This document shows positions 36,657-45,822 of a stretch of 64,000 bases of DNA, one piece after another. This stretch comes from Chryseobacterium oleae (GTDB lineage Bacteria > Bacteroidota > Bacteroidia > Flavobacteriales > Weeksellaceae). The notes under the pieces were generated by a model. The model ran no database searches. It was not told where the DNA came from and saw nothing but the letters and a program-made list of their open reading frames with translations. Both the position numbers and the translations under genes were made by a program. Within the stretch, counting starts at the first letter, position 1, and every line of letters starts with the position of its first letter. The stretch is from positions 558,001-622,000 of the forward strand of contig NZ_FOVD01000003.1 in assembly GCF_900115055.1 (NCBI RefSeq), read 5' to 3'.

Positions 36657-37868
36657 ATGAAGATACTTCCAGACATAGAAGACCCCTACCTTAATGAAGT
36701 TCTTTACAATACTTCCCTTAAAGATATTCCCGGAGAAGAATGGAAGATTATTCAGGATTTTGACAGTTATGCCATTTCCAATTTCGGACGTGTGAAAAGC
36801 CTTGAGCGCTGGACAGAGTTTCCCAATGGCAGTTTCCGGAAAGAATATGAACTGATTAAAAAACCGTCATTCAAAAAGTATTTTAATAAATATCTTAATC
36901 ACTCTTTTTATCGTGTACAATGCAGTTTTTCATTCAAAGGCATCCATTATAATAAGTCTGTAGCCCGCCTGGTCTACTATTATTTCGTGGAAAAGTTCAA
37001 TCTAAAAAACACCTCAGTTGTTATTTCTTATAAAGACGGTAATAGTCTTCATCTGCATTATAAAAATTTACAAATGCTATCAAGCAGAGAAAAATCTGTT
37101 ATGGCTGTTGAAAGAAACCGCGTAAAAAACCGAAATATTGAATACCAGAAACCGGTCAGTCAATATACGGTGCAAGGTGATTGGGTAAAGACTTTTGAAA
37201 GTATATATAACGCAGATAAGGCTCTTGGTCTTGGTTGCAGAAATATTTTGTATGTCCTGCAAAAGAAAAGTTTTACTGCAGGTGGCTTTCGGTGGTTTTT
37301 AAAAGACTATCCTCCCCAGAAAGAAGATTTTCTTCGGAAGACAGCAAATCAAGCACTTAATCCAGACCCTATACTTAACCATTCTCTGTGGAAAAAGTTA
37401 GGCAAGCCTTCCATTGATAAAGACAATCCTCCTGCGTGTCTGAATCTCTCACTCAAAAATCTGCCGGAGGAACATTGGAAGCCCATACCTGGATTTGAAC
37501 ATCGGTATATGATTTCCGATAAAGGAAGAATAAAACGATTGAGTGGCTGGACTTCTCATCATAACATTTTTTACGGTGAAGAACAGATAATGCCTCTTAA
37601 TTTAATGGGCAAAGGTGATACCCAGTATCTTTATATACGGCTCAACCAAAAGGAGAAAAGAACCCTGCTAATGATTTCCCGTTTGCTTTATTATTGTTTT
37701 GCAGAGAAATTTGATATGAATGACAAAACGCTGGTTATTGATAACCACAATGAAATGTTATGGGATATCGATCTTTCAAAACTCTCATTATGTTCCTTCA
37801 GTTCATTAGTTAATCGAAAAAAGGAGCATAAAAACCGATCAAAGGAGATGTTACTGAAAAAAGGCTAA
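36657..37868 (+). CDS. Double NUMOD4 protein with degenerate HNH-like units
   Basis: This 403-residue protein is a tandem duplication. Unit 1 (about 18-240) has a NUMOD4 motif (IPGEEWKIIQDFDSYAISNFG) and then RLVYYYFVEKF with SYKDGN, where homing HNH enzymes have NHIDGN. It ends in a NUMOD1-like segment (KPVSQYTVQGDWVKTFESI). Unit 2 (about 262-403) repeats NUMOD4 (LPEEHWKPIPGFEHRYMIS) and a shorter tail. The HNH histidine is lost in unit 1 and the core is missing in unit 2, so nuclease activity is doubtful. It may bind DNA. It is preceded by debris of a similar gene. Confidence 0.7.
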   Translation: MKILPDIEDPYLNEVLYNTSLKDIPGEEWKIIQDFDSYAISNFGRVKSLERWTEFPNGSFRKEYELIKKPSFKKYFNKYLNHSFYRVQCSFSFKGIHYNKSVARLVYYYFVEKFNLKNTSVVISYKDGNSLHLHYKNLQMLSSREKSVMAVERNRVKNRNIEYQKPVSQYTVQGDWVKTFESIYNADKALGLGCRNILYVLQKKSFTAGGFRWFLKDYPPQKEDFLRKTANQALNPDPILNHSLWKKLGKPSIDKDNPPACLNLSLKNLPEEHWKPIPGFEHRYMISDKGRIKRLSGWTSHHNIFYGEEQIMPLNLMGKGDTQYLYIRLNQKEKRTLLMISRLLYYCFAEKFDMNDKTLVIDNHNEMLWDIDLSKLSLCSFSSLVNRKKEHKNRSKEMLLKKG

Positions 37869-37914
37869 TGATATAATCTTGTTCTGTCCTCAATATCCTA
37901 ATCAAAACTAATAT

Positions 37915-37960
37915 TTCAGTAAGCTAGGACATCATTTGGCAGTGATTGGCTTTAACTCCG
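37915..37960. repeat. Dispersed repeat, copy B
   Basis: Core ACATCATTTGGC with the flanks TCAGTAA and GTGATTGGCTTTAACTCC, matching copy A upstream of the core and copy C downstream of it. Confidence 0.45.
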
Positions 37961-38138
37961 GAAATCACTAATCTTATAACATAACTTATTTCTTTCTAGT
38001 GCTCTTAAAGAACGTCAGAATCTTTTTTTTATTCTGCTATAAATATCCTTATATCATCTTCCCTACACTCCATATTTCTCTAATAAAGTATATTTCATAA
38101 AATTACATGAAAGCTGTCTTTTCGGACAGATATCAAAT

Positions 38139-38495
38139 TCAAAAAATACTTTGCCTTATTTTCGTCCGGTGCTTCAGTCCAAATTCTATTAAAGCATGAA
38201 TAACTGGAAGGGTCTCATTAGCATGATCGGTCAGCTTATAGGATACCGTTATCGGCTTTGTATTGTTTACCGTCCGGGTTATCAGTAAATTCTCTTCTAA
38301 CTGCTGTAATTCCTTTGACAATATTTTGGGTGAGATGCCCTGCACGCTTTCCAACAAATCTTTAAAGCGCATAATTCCAGAAAGGTACAAACTTCGCAGA
38401 AGAACTATTTTCCATTTCCCACTTAATAGTTCCAAAGCGTCGTTCAGTGCTAATTGTCTGTTAGGGGCATCTGAAGTACATGTTATTTTTCCCAT
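38139..38495 (-). CDS. HxlR-family transcriptional regulator
   Basis: This 118-residue winged-helix protein has the family layout: an N-terminal block (ALNDALELLSGKWKIVLLRSL), then MRFKDLLESVQGISPKILSKELQQLEENLLI (HTH) and a wing with VSYKLTDHA. The start is the ATG giving MGKITCTS; a conserved-position cysteine (residue 6) follows it, as in redox-sensing members. It is divergent from an SDR gene, which is the usual target. A truncated copy of its 3' end lies at 45490-45640. Confidence 0.88.
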   Translation of the reverse strand: MGKITCTSDAPNRQLALNDALELLSGKWKIVLLRSLYLSGIMRFKDLLESVQGISPKILSKELQQLEENLLITRTVNNTKPITVSYKLTDHANETLPVIHALIEFGLKHRTKIRQSIF

Positions 38496-38507
38496 AATTA
38501 TAGTAAC

Positions 38508-38558
38508 TATCCTAAAGGTAATGAATAGTAAAATTATCATGAATGATTGATAGTTTTG
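38508..38558 (+). promoter_or_regulatory. Shared control region of HxlR and SDR genes
   Basis: TAGTTTTG (38551-38558) fits the -7 box for the SDR gene. ACTAT and ATAGT, 14 bases apart between 38508 and 38530, make a weak dyad of the kind HxlR dimers bind. Confidence 0.4.
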
Positions 38559-38587
38559 CTATTGTAAATATAAAAAAATCAAAATTT

Positions 38588-39325
38588 ATGACACAGTATA
38601 GGGACAACAGTTTGGCTGGTAAAAAAGTTGTTGTATTAGGCGGCACATCCGGCATCGGTTTAGCAGCATCGTTACTGGCATCGGAGAATGGCGCTTCAGT
38701 CGTTGTAGTTTCCAGTACACAGAAAAAGGTAGATGAAGCATTATCAGCACTACCGCCAGGAAGTACAGGATTCACCGCTGATCTTGGAGATGAAAAGCAA
38801 ACCGAATTGCTCTTAAAAAAAATAGGTGAGTTTGATCACCTCATTTTTACAGCGGGGGACAGACTAAGTTTTAACAAATTATCAGAACTTAATATTGATG
38901 AAGCAAAAAAGTCCATTAATTTACGTTTCTGGGGAGCAATAATGGCGGCAAAGTATGCCATGCCGATGATCAGAAAAGATGGATCAATTATTTTAACCAC
39001 TGGTGCCCTTGGAAGAAAGCCCAGAGAGGGCACAGCTGTAATTGCAGCAATGGCAAGTGCTATTGAAGGCCTTACCCGTGCGCTTGCCATTGAACTTGCA
39101 CCTATAAGAGTTAATGCCGTTTGTGCAGGAACGGTCAGGACAAACCTCTTCGAAAATATGTCCCATACTGAAAGAGAGGAGCTTTACAACAAAACGGGAA
39201 GTAAATTACTAACCGGGAGGATAGGCAACGCAAATGAAATTGCTGAAGTTTATCTGTACCTGATGAGAGCAAGTTTCACCACCGGACAGATTGTTGTGGC
39301 TGATGGAGGAAGTTTGCTGGTTTAG
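38588..39325 (+). CDS. SDR-family oxidoreductase lacking the YxxxK pair
   Basis: This 245-residue Rossmann protein starts MTQYRDNSLAGKKVVVLGG and has GGTSGIG for the dinucleotide. It also has DLGDEKQTE, TAGD, and a final VADGGSLLV. In classical SDRs a Tyr-x-x-x-Lys pair is catalytic; here that place reads GTAVIAAMASAIEG with neither residue, and the usual Ser is TTGALG. It may be a member of the subgroup without this pair and might not be a normal dehydrogenase. It is divergent from and probably regulated by the HxlR protein. Confidence 0.85.
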   Translation: MTQYRDNSLAGKKVVVLGGTSGIGLAASLLASENGASVVVVSSTQKKVDEALSALPPGSTGFTADLGDEKQTELLLKKIGEFDHLIFTAGDRLSFNKLSELNIDEAKKSINLRFWGAIMAAKYAMPMIRKDGSIILTTGALGRKPREGTAVIAAMASAIEGLTRALAIELAPIRVNAVCAGTVRTNLFENMSHTEREELYNKTGSKLLTGRIGNANEIAEVYLYLMRASFTTGQIVVADGGSLLV

Positions 39326-39666
39326 CTGATCCAGCTATAATTTTTATACTTTTATAACCGTCACTTTCCAGGCTCACCAGAATTTTAATAATAATTCATC
39401 ATTAAAAATTAGTATCTAATTAATAAGCTATCTATTTTTAAAATCATCGTCGATATTCAATACTTGGACATAGAGCGTATTTTATATTTATTTACTGTTT
39501 GAAAAATAGGGAGCCTTCAAAAACGTGGAAGTTTACCACTACTGTTTAATCCATTTCCTCTCATATGGTTAAGACCCAAAAAGATAATCGTTGCTTGCAT
39601 ATGAAATTTCAGGAACGCCTTGTTGTTTTTAGCGAAACTTACTCTATATTTTGATATTCCCATAAA

Positions 39667-39701
39667 AATGCCCTAAAAAGTGTCTATCTTTTTAGGGCAT
39701 T
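39667..39701. terminator. Strong hairpin terminator
   Basis: AATGCCCTAAAAAG (39667-39680) and CTTTTTAGGGCATT (39688-39701) are perfect 14-base arms with a 7-base loop. It lies about 340 bases after the SDR gene and just downstream of the T9SS relic, so it may serve either strand. Confidence 0.7.
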
Positions 39702-39782
39702 CCCAAAACAGTGGTTTATTTAAGTAAAAAAGCTAATAAATTTGCAATAGCTTGGAGAAAATACACAAATTATAAGTTCGCT

Positions 39783-39940
39783 TTATTTACTTTTAACAAA
39801 GGTCTGTCGAATAATTTCTCCTTCTCTGGTTTTCGCAGATAAGATGTAAGCCCCTGCCGTGAGCGATGAAACATCAATAGTATGAATGCTTTTCACTTCA
39901 AATAATTTCTTTCCGGATAGATCAACTACCTCCACAACAA
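39783..39940 (-). pseudogene. Orphan T9SS type A sorting domain
   Basis: The minus strand reads VEVVDLSGKKLFEVK, then IDVSSLTAGAYILSAKT and QTFVKSK-stop, an ordinary T9SS C-terminal domain end. Upstream of it there is no passenger protein, only a dispersed repeat at about 39950. It is a 3' relic of a secreted-protein gene. Confidence 0.75.
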
Positions 39941-39949
39941 GAGTGACAA

Positions 39950-39995
39950 TAATAGGTAAATCAGCACATCATTTGGCACTGATTGCCTCTACAAC
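39950..39995. repeat. Dispersed repeat, copy C
   Basis: Core ACATCATTTGGC with downstream TGATTGCCTCTACAAC, similar to copies A and B. It sits at the broken upstream edge of the T9SS relic. Confidence 0.45.
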
Positions 39996-40139
39996 AAAGC
40001 AGTTATGGAAAGCCTGAATAATGCAATAAAAGTGCTTATATACTTACCAAAGAAAAGATACATAGTTACCAAGTATTGGAAATGATGTTATAAAAAACAC
40101 GTCTTGTCATTCATTAAATATGGGGATTGCCCTTCTGTA

Positions 40140-40622
40140 CTATTTTACTTTGTCTATTCTTATTTCAACTGGATAAACAGATGCTTTTCCAACCTCAAAT
40201 GAGACTTCTACCTTATCATTCGTCGTCAGTGGTTTTCCTTCATTATCATAAAATATTGTTTTATCAGTTCCACGTCCAGCATTTTCAGGAACAAAAACGC
40301 TGTTATGTCCATTTTCTGCCCAAGTCATCTCTATGGGAGTAATCGTTTCCCCGCCATCACCCGGTGCCGTATTTACATACACTGTTTGGGGCCTGTTAAC
40401 GTAAACCGTCATTCCTGTGGAATAATTCAAATAACCCTTGATCGAAAAACGTTTTCCTTCACTAGTCTCTTGATCAGCCAAAAGTTTTTGTACAGCTGTC
40501 TTTGACGATTCCATGGGCGTTCCTTTTTCACGGTTTTTATTACTATCAAAATACGAGCAGGAAGTAGCTGTTGATAGAGTTGCTGCAATTACCGCTGTCA
40601 CAAATAATGTTTTAAATGTCAT
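40140..40622 (-). CDS. Lipoprotein of unknown function
   Basis: The start is the ATG ending at 40622, giving a signal peptide with lipobox TATSC (Cys near residue 22) and 160 residues in all. The mature part looks like a small beta-domain, with KRFSIKGYLNYSTGMTVYV and KVEVSFEVGKA strands, possibly OB-like. It is isolated between gene-poor regions. No family was recognised. Confidence 0.68.
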   Translation of the reverse strand: MTFKTLFVTAVIAATLSTATSCSYFDSNKNREKGTPMESSKTAVQKLLADQETSEGKRFSIKGYLNYSTGMTVYVNRPQTVYVNTAPGDGGETITPIEMTWAENGHNSVFVPENAGRGTDKTIFYDNEGKPLTTNDKVEVSFEVGKASVYPVEIRIDKVK

Positions 40623-41002
40623 ATTAATTTTGCTTTTGTTAATGATGTTTTTGAGTGTAGTATAATATTTATGGCTTATCCTTACGTTCTTGGGAGCCTT
40701 CAATACTTCTCTGACTAATATTACGGAATTTCTTTATAGCAAAACCCGTTTATTCATAAAAAACATACTTTAATTTTAACAGATCTGATTCTAAATATTT
40801 AATTGATAAAACTAATCTCATGTTTACCAAAAAAATGACCAGTAATTTTCGAAAACTCAATCTTCCCCTAATTCCTTGCTAAAAGTAATATATTTCTGAC
40901 ATTAGTATAATTTCAAGCCTGATTACTATTATAAATATTAAGAAAAAATATCAATTTTAAACTTATTCTAATTTTCACATTTTATGAATATTTTATATCC
41001 AT
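40623..41002. other. Gene-free stretch
   Basis: AT-rich intergenic DNA between the lipoprotein gene and the DprA-like gene; only the promoter at its right end was recognised. Confidence 0.5.
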
Positions 41003-41035
41003 TTTGAACAAATCTAGTATAAATTATTACTTTTG
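41003..41035 (+). promoter_or_regulatory. Promoter of the DprA-like gene
   Basis: TTTG (41003-41006) and TACTTTTG (41028-41035) are spaced 21 bases, a near-ideal pair. The ATG at 41039 follows after only three bases, so the transcript may be leaderless. Confidence 0.6.
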
Positions 41036-41038
41036 TAT

Positions 41039-41713
41039 ATGAACCAGCATCCATACCATACATATTATTCTAATCTTACTCCGATTGAAAAGAAGTCCAG
41101 CCCCAGAGAATTATTTTTCAAGGGAGATTTTTCTCTTTTGGAAAATGGGAGAAGAGTATCTGTAGTAGGTTCCAGGAAGGTCTCTGACCTAGGCGTGAGA
41201 AGAGCAAGGAAAATTTCAAAATTCTTAGTTGAAAACAACATTACGGTAGTAAGTGGACTGGCAGAAGGAGTTGATGCAACAGCGCACAAAACAGCTATAG
41301 AATTAGGTGGTCATACCATTGCAGTAATTGGAACTCCACTTGATAAATATTTTCCTGCTGCCAATAAAAGTCTTCAGGATATCATTGCAAAAGACCATCT
41401 TTTGATTTCACAATTTCCTGTAGGATATCCTACTACCAATAAGGATTTTCCAATTAGAAACCGTACTATGGCCCTTATAAGTGATGCTACCATAATCATT
41501 GAAGCCAATGAAAAAAGTGGAACCAGACATCAGGGATGGGAAGCTTTACGATTGGGTAGGGAACTTTTTATAATGGAAAACGTTATTAACGAAAATATTA
41601 GCTGGGCAAAAGAAATGCTGAACTATGGAGCTCAGATCCTTACGAATGATGACTATGATGACTTAATACTTGATATCCCATACCTTACTGCAAAAGCCGA
41701 TTATGCGTTTTGA
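41039..41713 (+). CDS. DprA-like SLOG/Smf-domain protein
   Basis: This 224-residue protein carries the DprA core: VSVVGSRKVSDLG, NITVVSGLAEGVDATAHKTA, then IAVIGTPLDKYFPA and NRTMALISDATIIIEA. The SAM-like N-terminal and DML1-like C-terminal domains of full DprA are absent, so it is a short SLOG protein that may bind nucleotides or ssDNA. Its last 11 bases overlap the start of a phosphoribosyltransferase gene. DprA itself loads RecA during transformation; this short form might instead act with the PRTase. Confidence 0.8.
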   Translation: MNQHPYHTYYSNLTPIEKKSSPRELFFKGDFSLLENGRRVSVVGSRKVSDLGVRRARKISKFLVENNITVVSGLAEGVDATAHKTAIELGGHTIAVIGTPLDKYFPAANKSLQDIIAKDHLLISQFPVGYPTTNKDFPIRNRTMALISDATIIIEANEKSGTRHQGWEALRLGRELFIMENVINENISWAKEMLNYGAQILTNDDYDDLILDIPYLTAKADYAF

Positions 41714-42309
41714 GTATCTTACTTTTTTAGTCTATTCTCCGAGAGGGAAAAATACAGTTGCCATGCAATCCAAAAATCTAGAGGGTCTTATTAAAAATGG
41801 CGAAGCTGGATTTACAAATCATTTATCATTACTTAAAAGAAAATAATCTACATACTTATTTTGAAGATACTACTTTAGTCCCAGTTCCAAGAAGCTCCCC
41901 TCAGGTAGATGGAGCTGTATATCCATCATTGATTATTGCAGAAAACTTAGTGAAAAATGGAATCGGAAATAGTGTAACTGATTGTTTAAGCAGAACAGAG
42001 GCAATAGCTAAATCAAGCAGCAAGTTCAGTGCTGATCAACGGAATTCGGTGAGCACCCATTTAAACAGTTTAAAAGTAAAACCACTTATCATTTCGGAAC
42101 CCACTATTATTATTGTAGATGATATTCTAACGCTGGGAAGAACAGCTTATGCAAGTGCTTTGCTTTTAAAAGAAACCTATCCTGATAAAGAGATTAAGAT
42201 TTTTTGTCCAATGAGAACACGAAGTTTTAATGAACCAGAATCATTAACAGATATAAGAAGGGATTTCTTAAGAGCCGGCCTCAATGATAATGTTCAACTT
42301 CCTGATTGA
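41703..42309 (+). pseudogene. ComF-like phosphoribosyltransferase gene with frameshift
   Basis: The true start is probably the ATG at 41703, giving MRFEYLTFLVYSPRGKNTVA and LIKNGEAGF. A one-base shift between about 41820 and 41840 then leads into IYHYLKENNLHTYF and VPVPRSSP. The PRPP-binding loop VDDILTLGRTAY is intact. Read from the ATG at 41797 it gives a 170-residue protein without the conserved N-terminal residues. The gene length, 607 bases, is not a multiple of three. It is coupled to the DprA-like gene. The shift may be a mutation or an assembly error. Confidence 0.7.
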
Positions 42310-43352
42310 TTACAGTAATCAAAAGATCCAATTAGACAGTACACTTCTTTCTTGTAATTAGCTATGATAAATCTAGCCTTTCAAAGTTTGTCATTTAGTT
42401 TATAATCGACTTCAGTTCAATTGTACATACAATGTTTCATCATTGGAAATACATGCTAAAAGAAGCCTTTACACCCAACACCTGCCATATGATCGCCATC
42501 ATGGTGTATTAAATCTATTTTCATTTTCCAATATTGTTTCTTTAAAATGCTAGGAGAAGATGACTTAAGGGACTTAGAAAAAATAATGGAATTCATGCGT
42601 GCGGTTTTTGTTCTCATTTATAATTATTGGTTTCACCATAGTTTTTTGCAAGAATACGACTTGGTATACTCTACAGTAGATACCATACTTATGAATTTTC
42701 ACCAACGGCAGGCATGTTTTCACATCCACTTTACACCAAAAACACTTGCTGTTATTCTACTTATTTTAATTAGAAACCAAATGAATTAATAATGAAAAAA
42801 AATAAAATCCTATGCGATTATTAACAATTACATCAAACAGCATATTAAAAAGGTTTTTCGATGCTTATCTATGATTTTAAATTTGATGCCCTTCAACCAT
42901 TGCCACTTGTTAAGGCAAACCTTTTGATGATATTAATTTTAAAAACTTATTATACTACAATTTTTCTAGTAGTTTTTCCTTTATACGTAATAATTTCAAA
43001 ATGAAATTATTTTGGGATGTGGTTTAAAAGCACTATAAAAAAATTACTCGTGCTTAATTCCATCTATTGCAAGATAATTTAATTTTTTTTTAAATTTGCG
43101 GCTGATTCTAACGTTCAATTTGAGTCATGGTTAATTAGTTGATCCTCGGATATATCCGGGGATTTTTCGTTTATGATTTTAGTCATATTCTAATGGTGAA
43201 TTTCGCTTTAATTTTATAATTGACTAATGCATTCATACTTTTGATAATTTACACTTTGCCACTCGTGCCCCCGGGGGGCTTTTTTTATGCCCTTTAATTC
43301 TGGAAAAACCAATTTTTATATCAAAAGCATCAGTTAATATTTTGTGAATATT
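42310..43352. other. Gene-poor stretch with two terminator-like hairpins
   Basis: No solid gene was found. Hairpins followed by T-runs lie at 43142-43170 (ATCCtCGGAT/ATCCGgGGAT) and 43267-43287 (GCCCCC/GGGGGC). Open frames such as 42547-42789 and 42861-43004 lack any family features. Confidence 0.45.
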
Positions 43353-43610
43353 TCAATATATATTAACTTTGACACATGGATTGGAAATTATATCATTAAT
43401 GCTTCGTGTGGTATATCCGTTGTTGTGACAGTCTTCTATGATCTCCAAAAGTGTTTATGTTGGCACTATCCAATGCCTGAAGCTCAAAATCATTAAGGAT
43501 GATTCCATACGGTCTTGTATTTTTCCAAGTTCCTATTGCCATAATCCGTCTCTTTTTGTCATTTTTAATCTGGTAAACAGCTTGGAAGTACTACATTAAT
43601 TTACTTTGAA
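43353..43610 (-). pseudogene. Frameshifted relic of an unknown protein gene
   Basis: The minus strand reads YFQAVYQIKNDKKRRIMAIG, then TWKNTRPYGIILNDFELQAL, and after a frameshift LLEIIEDCHNNGYTTRSIN ending VKVNIY-stop. The smooth protein-like text across two frames indicates a once-functional gene of unknown family. No start was found. Confidence 0.45.
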
Positions 43611-44021
43611 GCATTTGACACATGCCTGGTAGCCCGACGCAATTACCAGGTAACTTTTACTCATGCCTATACTTCCTGATCAGGATACTTTCATTTTTTA
43701 TGTACAAAATCACATCATGCAAGACGTATTATCAGATGCGGGTATCATCAAAATTGATACTTTCAATACTGGATCTACAATGTAATTTTATGTTTTTCAT
43801 GCTTCGTTCTGTGCACTTTTTGTTTTTCTTTCATCCCTTTTGACATCGATGAGAATCAATATAAACTTGTCAAGGGTATAATGATCTTTTCATTATGGAG
43901 TAACATACTCACACTTTATTATATATCTTTTTTTGCAATCAGAAGAGTACCAGAAACCTATGCAACAAATGTCATTGGAATGAACTTAATCACAAACGAA
44001 AAATATTATCATGATATAAAG

Positions 44022-44741
44022 CTAATCCTCTGCTGGTATTATATTTTGCAGCCATTGTTGGGCCAGTTTCTCTACATAATCAACCAATGTCGTTACCTCA
44101 TTAATTGTATAAAACGTATATTCTGAATGATCTTTTAAAACCTCAATATTTTCGAAACTGTGGTCAGCAGCAAAAAGTAAAACCTGTTTTGTATTTAAGT
44201 CATAAAAGGTCTCATTCCCATTTGCTTCCTGTGCGAAACAAATCAAATCATCTGTATCAATTTGCTTTACCTGCTCATCTTTACAAACCTGATCATATAA
44301 ATCAGTCCAGTTACCCAGCCCCTTCGTAAGACCAGATTTTATAAAAATAAAATTTTGATTATCGGTCAGCATTTCACTTCCTGCATCAAAATAATGATAT
44401 GTTTCTTTTATTCCCCCCATTTCATCTAAGAGTAACTGATGTTCAGTTAAAATTTCGATTTCTGTCTGGATTTTTTCAATATCACATAACCAACCACATC
44501 TAAAACCATTCCTGTCAATCCAAGTATGGAGATAATAGCTTGATTCTTTGTTTTTTGATGATGTTATATCAACACGCGTTATCGAAGTCGATTGAAGTAA
44601 TAGATGATATAAAATCGGGAATGTAGCTATAAATCGCGGACTAAAATTTTTACTGATTCTATGTTCAAGTTCTACTCTATCATCTGGTCTGACAAACCAA
44701 CTTACCTCTTGTGTGAAATTTTCAAAATCATTTTTATCCAT
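44022..44741 (-). CDS. SUKH/SMI1-like protein, possible orphan immunity protein
   Basis: This 239-residue acidic protein has the look of a SMI1/KNR4 (SUKH) domain in its second half: DTDDLICFAQEANGNETFYDL, then KQVLLFAADHSFENIE and a final helix VDYVEKLAQQWL. SUKH proteins are widespread immunity proteins of contact-dependent toxins. No toxin gene is adjacent, so it is an orphan or has another role. Assignment is moderate. Confidence 0.5.
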   Translation of the reverse strand: MDKNDFENFTQEVSWFVRPDDRVELEHRISKNFSPRFIATFPILYHLLLQSTSITRVDITSSKNKESSYYLHTWIDRNGFRCGWLCDIEKIQTEIEILTEHQLLLDEMGGIKETYHYFDAGSEMLTDNQNFIFIKSGLTKGLGNWTDLYDQVCKDEQVKQIDTDDLICFAQEANGNETFYDLNTKQVLLFAADHSFENIEVLKDHSEYTFYTINEVTTLVDYVEKLAQQWLQNIIPAED

Positions 44742-45489
44742 TGTTCGTAATCATTTAATAAATGTTTGTGAAGTTGAGCACACGAAGTGCTTCAATATGG
44801 CGGAAACATTAAAAACAACTAACTTCTTGTCTTATTACTAAAGTTGAACAGAATTGCATATGCTTTGCCTATCTTACACCAAGTGTTTTTTTGTTCTCAA
44901 CCGTTAAATATACTTTTAAAATTTCTGTAAAATCATAAAGAGTTTGGTTTTTCGAAAAAATTATTCGAAAGAAATAATATTATTTTGGTGAATATAAATG
45001 ATGGAAAATGTCGAACACAGAGGTCATTGAAAACTACAAAATACTTAAAACTATTGTCTATAAGTGGGCTTATAGGTGATAGTCCACAACTCATTTCTCT
45101 GCATATCAAGTATGGTATTTTTTTTCATCAGTACAAAAGAGAAATACTGCCTAGGTACTCAAGGAGCTCTAATTACAAATACGAAACTAATATGAAGTGA
45201 TCATAAAAATCCCCAGAAACCCGGGGATAAAAACACAAATGATAAAAAAAATTATTTCGATATGCTAAAATAAAAAATATTTTTCAGCCAGAATTGTTAA
45301 ACTATTATAAAATTCCTTACTGATTTTATGTAATAACTTTCTTCTTACCAAGGTGCATAAAGAACGTCATAATCTATTTTTTATCCTGCTATAAATATCC
45401 ATTTATTATCTTTTCTGCACTTTAGATTTCTCTAATAAAGTCTATTTGGAAAATTCAGTAAATGCTGGTTTTAGAAACAAATATCAATT
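44742..45489. other. Gene-poor stretch leading into an HxlR relic
   Basis: No solid gene. A small hairpin (ATCCCC 45209-45214, GGGGAT 45223-45228) may be a terminator. From about 45357 the sequence resembles the DNA just downstream of the HxlR gene at 38000-38138. Confidence 0.45.
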
Positions 45490-45640
45490 TCATAGAAGAC
45501 TTTGCCTTATTTTCGTCCTGTGCTTTAGTCCAAATTCAATTAAAGCATTGATAACAGGAATGGTTTCCTTTGCGTGATCAGTCAGTTTATAGGATACCAT
45601 TATAGGTTTTGTATTAAGTATTTTCACTAATAAGCCTAAA
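45490..45640 (-). pseudogene. 3'-end fragment of an HxlR-family gene
   Basis: The minus strand reads NTKPIMVSYKLTDHAKET, PVINALIEFGLKHRTKIRQS and a stop, nearly the same as the end of the HxlR gene at 38139-38495. Downstream flanking DNA is also similar for over 100 bases. The N-terminal half with the HTH is missing. Confidence 0.82.
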
Positions 45641-45822
45641 CGGTTTCTTAACCTTTTTTTATTTTCCAGATAAAAAATTACTACAATAATTATGCAGAAA
45701 TTATGACCGTTACATGAATAAAAAAAAGGACTTAATTATTCCATACCATTGAAGCCGATTACTAAACAACATCCATGGAGTAAACAAATCTATCCAAACT
45801 TACAATTTATAAATTGATGCGT

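Noticed and set aside
42547..42789. 80-codon plus-strand frame
   Set aside because: No family features, no promoter, biased composition; considered noncoding.
44985..45200. 71-codon plus-strand frame with GLIGDSPQLI
   Set aside because: Faint resemblance to a sigma-54 activator motif, but it begins and ends abruptly and could be chance.
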